Shown: one piece after another, positions 63,969 to 64,000 of the stretch
Position numbering within the stretch: the first letter of the stretch is position 1
Layout: every line of letters begins with the position of its first letter
Origin: DATFQI01 sp963816955
GTDB taxonomy: Bacteria > Actinomycetota > Thermoleophilia > Solirubrobacterales > Solirubrobacteraceae
Assembly (NCBI GenBank): GCA_963816955.1
Contig: CAWFME010000004.1
Coordinates: forward strand, 248,001-312,000
Length of the DNA stretch: 64,000 nucleotides
Direction of reading: 5' to 3'
Position numbers and translations under genes: made by a program
The notes under the pieces: generated by a model
What the model saw: only the letters and a program-made list of their open reading frames with translations
Database searches by the model: none
What the model was told of the DNA's origin: nothing

Positions 63969-64000
63969 GTGCGAGAAATCCGCCTCTACGACACGAAGAC
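63969..64000 (+). CDS. cysS: Cysteinyl-tRNA synthetase, N-terminal fragment
   Basis: Only the first 10 codons are in the window (VREIRLYDTK). The pattern LYDTKT and the position after ispF in actinobacterial order suggest cysteinyl-tRNA synthetase; the ATP-binding HIGH motif lies beyond the window, so the call rests on context. Confidence 0.6.
   Translation, partial: MREIRLYDTK

Overview
The window is very GC-rich, uses GTG and TTG starts freely, and carries actinobacterial marks: F420-type enzymes (an LLM-class oxidoreductase and a PPOX-family protein), a CarD-DisA-RadA-ClpC block, and many promoters that read as leaderless. Secreted proteins with an N-terminus of the type SPSMVVASIALFVSLGG, and short Lys/Ala-rich tails, are common in Thermoleophilia. 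I infer a member of the Solirubrobacterales or a close relative; this rests on gene content and style, not on a search.

Layout. 0-3 kb: a translationally coupled fatty-acid unit (split 3-hydroxyacyl-CoA dehydrogenase / enoyl-CoA hydratase, then a sirtuin). 3-9 kb: hypothetical genes, an Uup-like ABC-F ATPase, a frameshifted BenE-type transporter and an ArsR-like regulator with two operator copies facing a 42-aa protein. 9-14 kb: a three-domain cell-wall hydrolase, two PhaF-like proteins around a purine nucleoside phosphorylase, an SCP2-like protein, and a candidate non-coding RNA. 14-19 kb: MerR-cyclase fusion, tilS, hpt, ftsH. 19-26.8 kb: cargo (Lrp regulator, EamA exporter, APH-like kinase, M19 dipeptidase, peptidase T) bounded by two direct copies of a microprotein unit, then a GAF-PP2C-kinase protein with its STAS partner. 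27-34 kb: folP, folB and folK, with TetR, MMPL and thioesterase genes inserted between folB and folK. 35-43 kb: coaX flanked by inverted structured repeats, HAD phosphatase, dus, a large secreted M14 peptidase, greA, lysS. 43-52 kb: secreted proteins, clpC, a serine protease, a beta-lactamase-fold protein, a methyltransferase and a PLP enzyme. 52-64 kb: radA, disA, carD, ispD, F420-linked enzymes, RidA, a PHP phosphatase, ispF, an SRPBCC protein, an SCP2-hydrolase-acyltransferase fusion and the first codons of cysS.

The backbone tilS-hpt-ftsH-fol-coaX-dus-greA-lysS-clpC-radA-disA-carD-ispD-ispF-cysS resembles an order seen in other Actinobacteria. It carries translation, folate, CoA, isoprenoid, proteostasis and c-di-AMP genes; most other genes look like insertions into it.

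Two patterns run through the whole window. First, many genes have a TAnnnT hexamer 5-10 nt before the start codon, as expected for leaderless transcripts; several divergent pairs share overlapping -10 elements. Second, eight single-base frame breaks interrupt otherwise good coding sequence, six of them between 28.7 and 34.5 kb; these may be sequencing errors or real decay.

The most novel-looking items are a family of about 150-nt intergenic elements that fold like a cloverleaf with compensatory base changes (34930-35077, 35858-36012 and a shortened copy at 63856-63947), a pair of paralogous microprotein units each ending in a strong hairpin, and a promoter-to-terminator non-coding transcript at 13.86-14.04 kb. 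No tRNA, rRNA, CRISPR array, transposase or prophage gene was seen.
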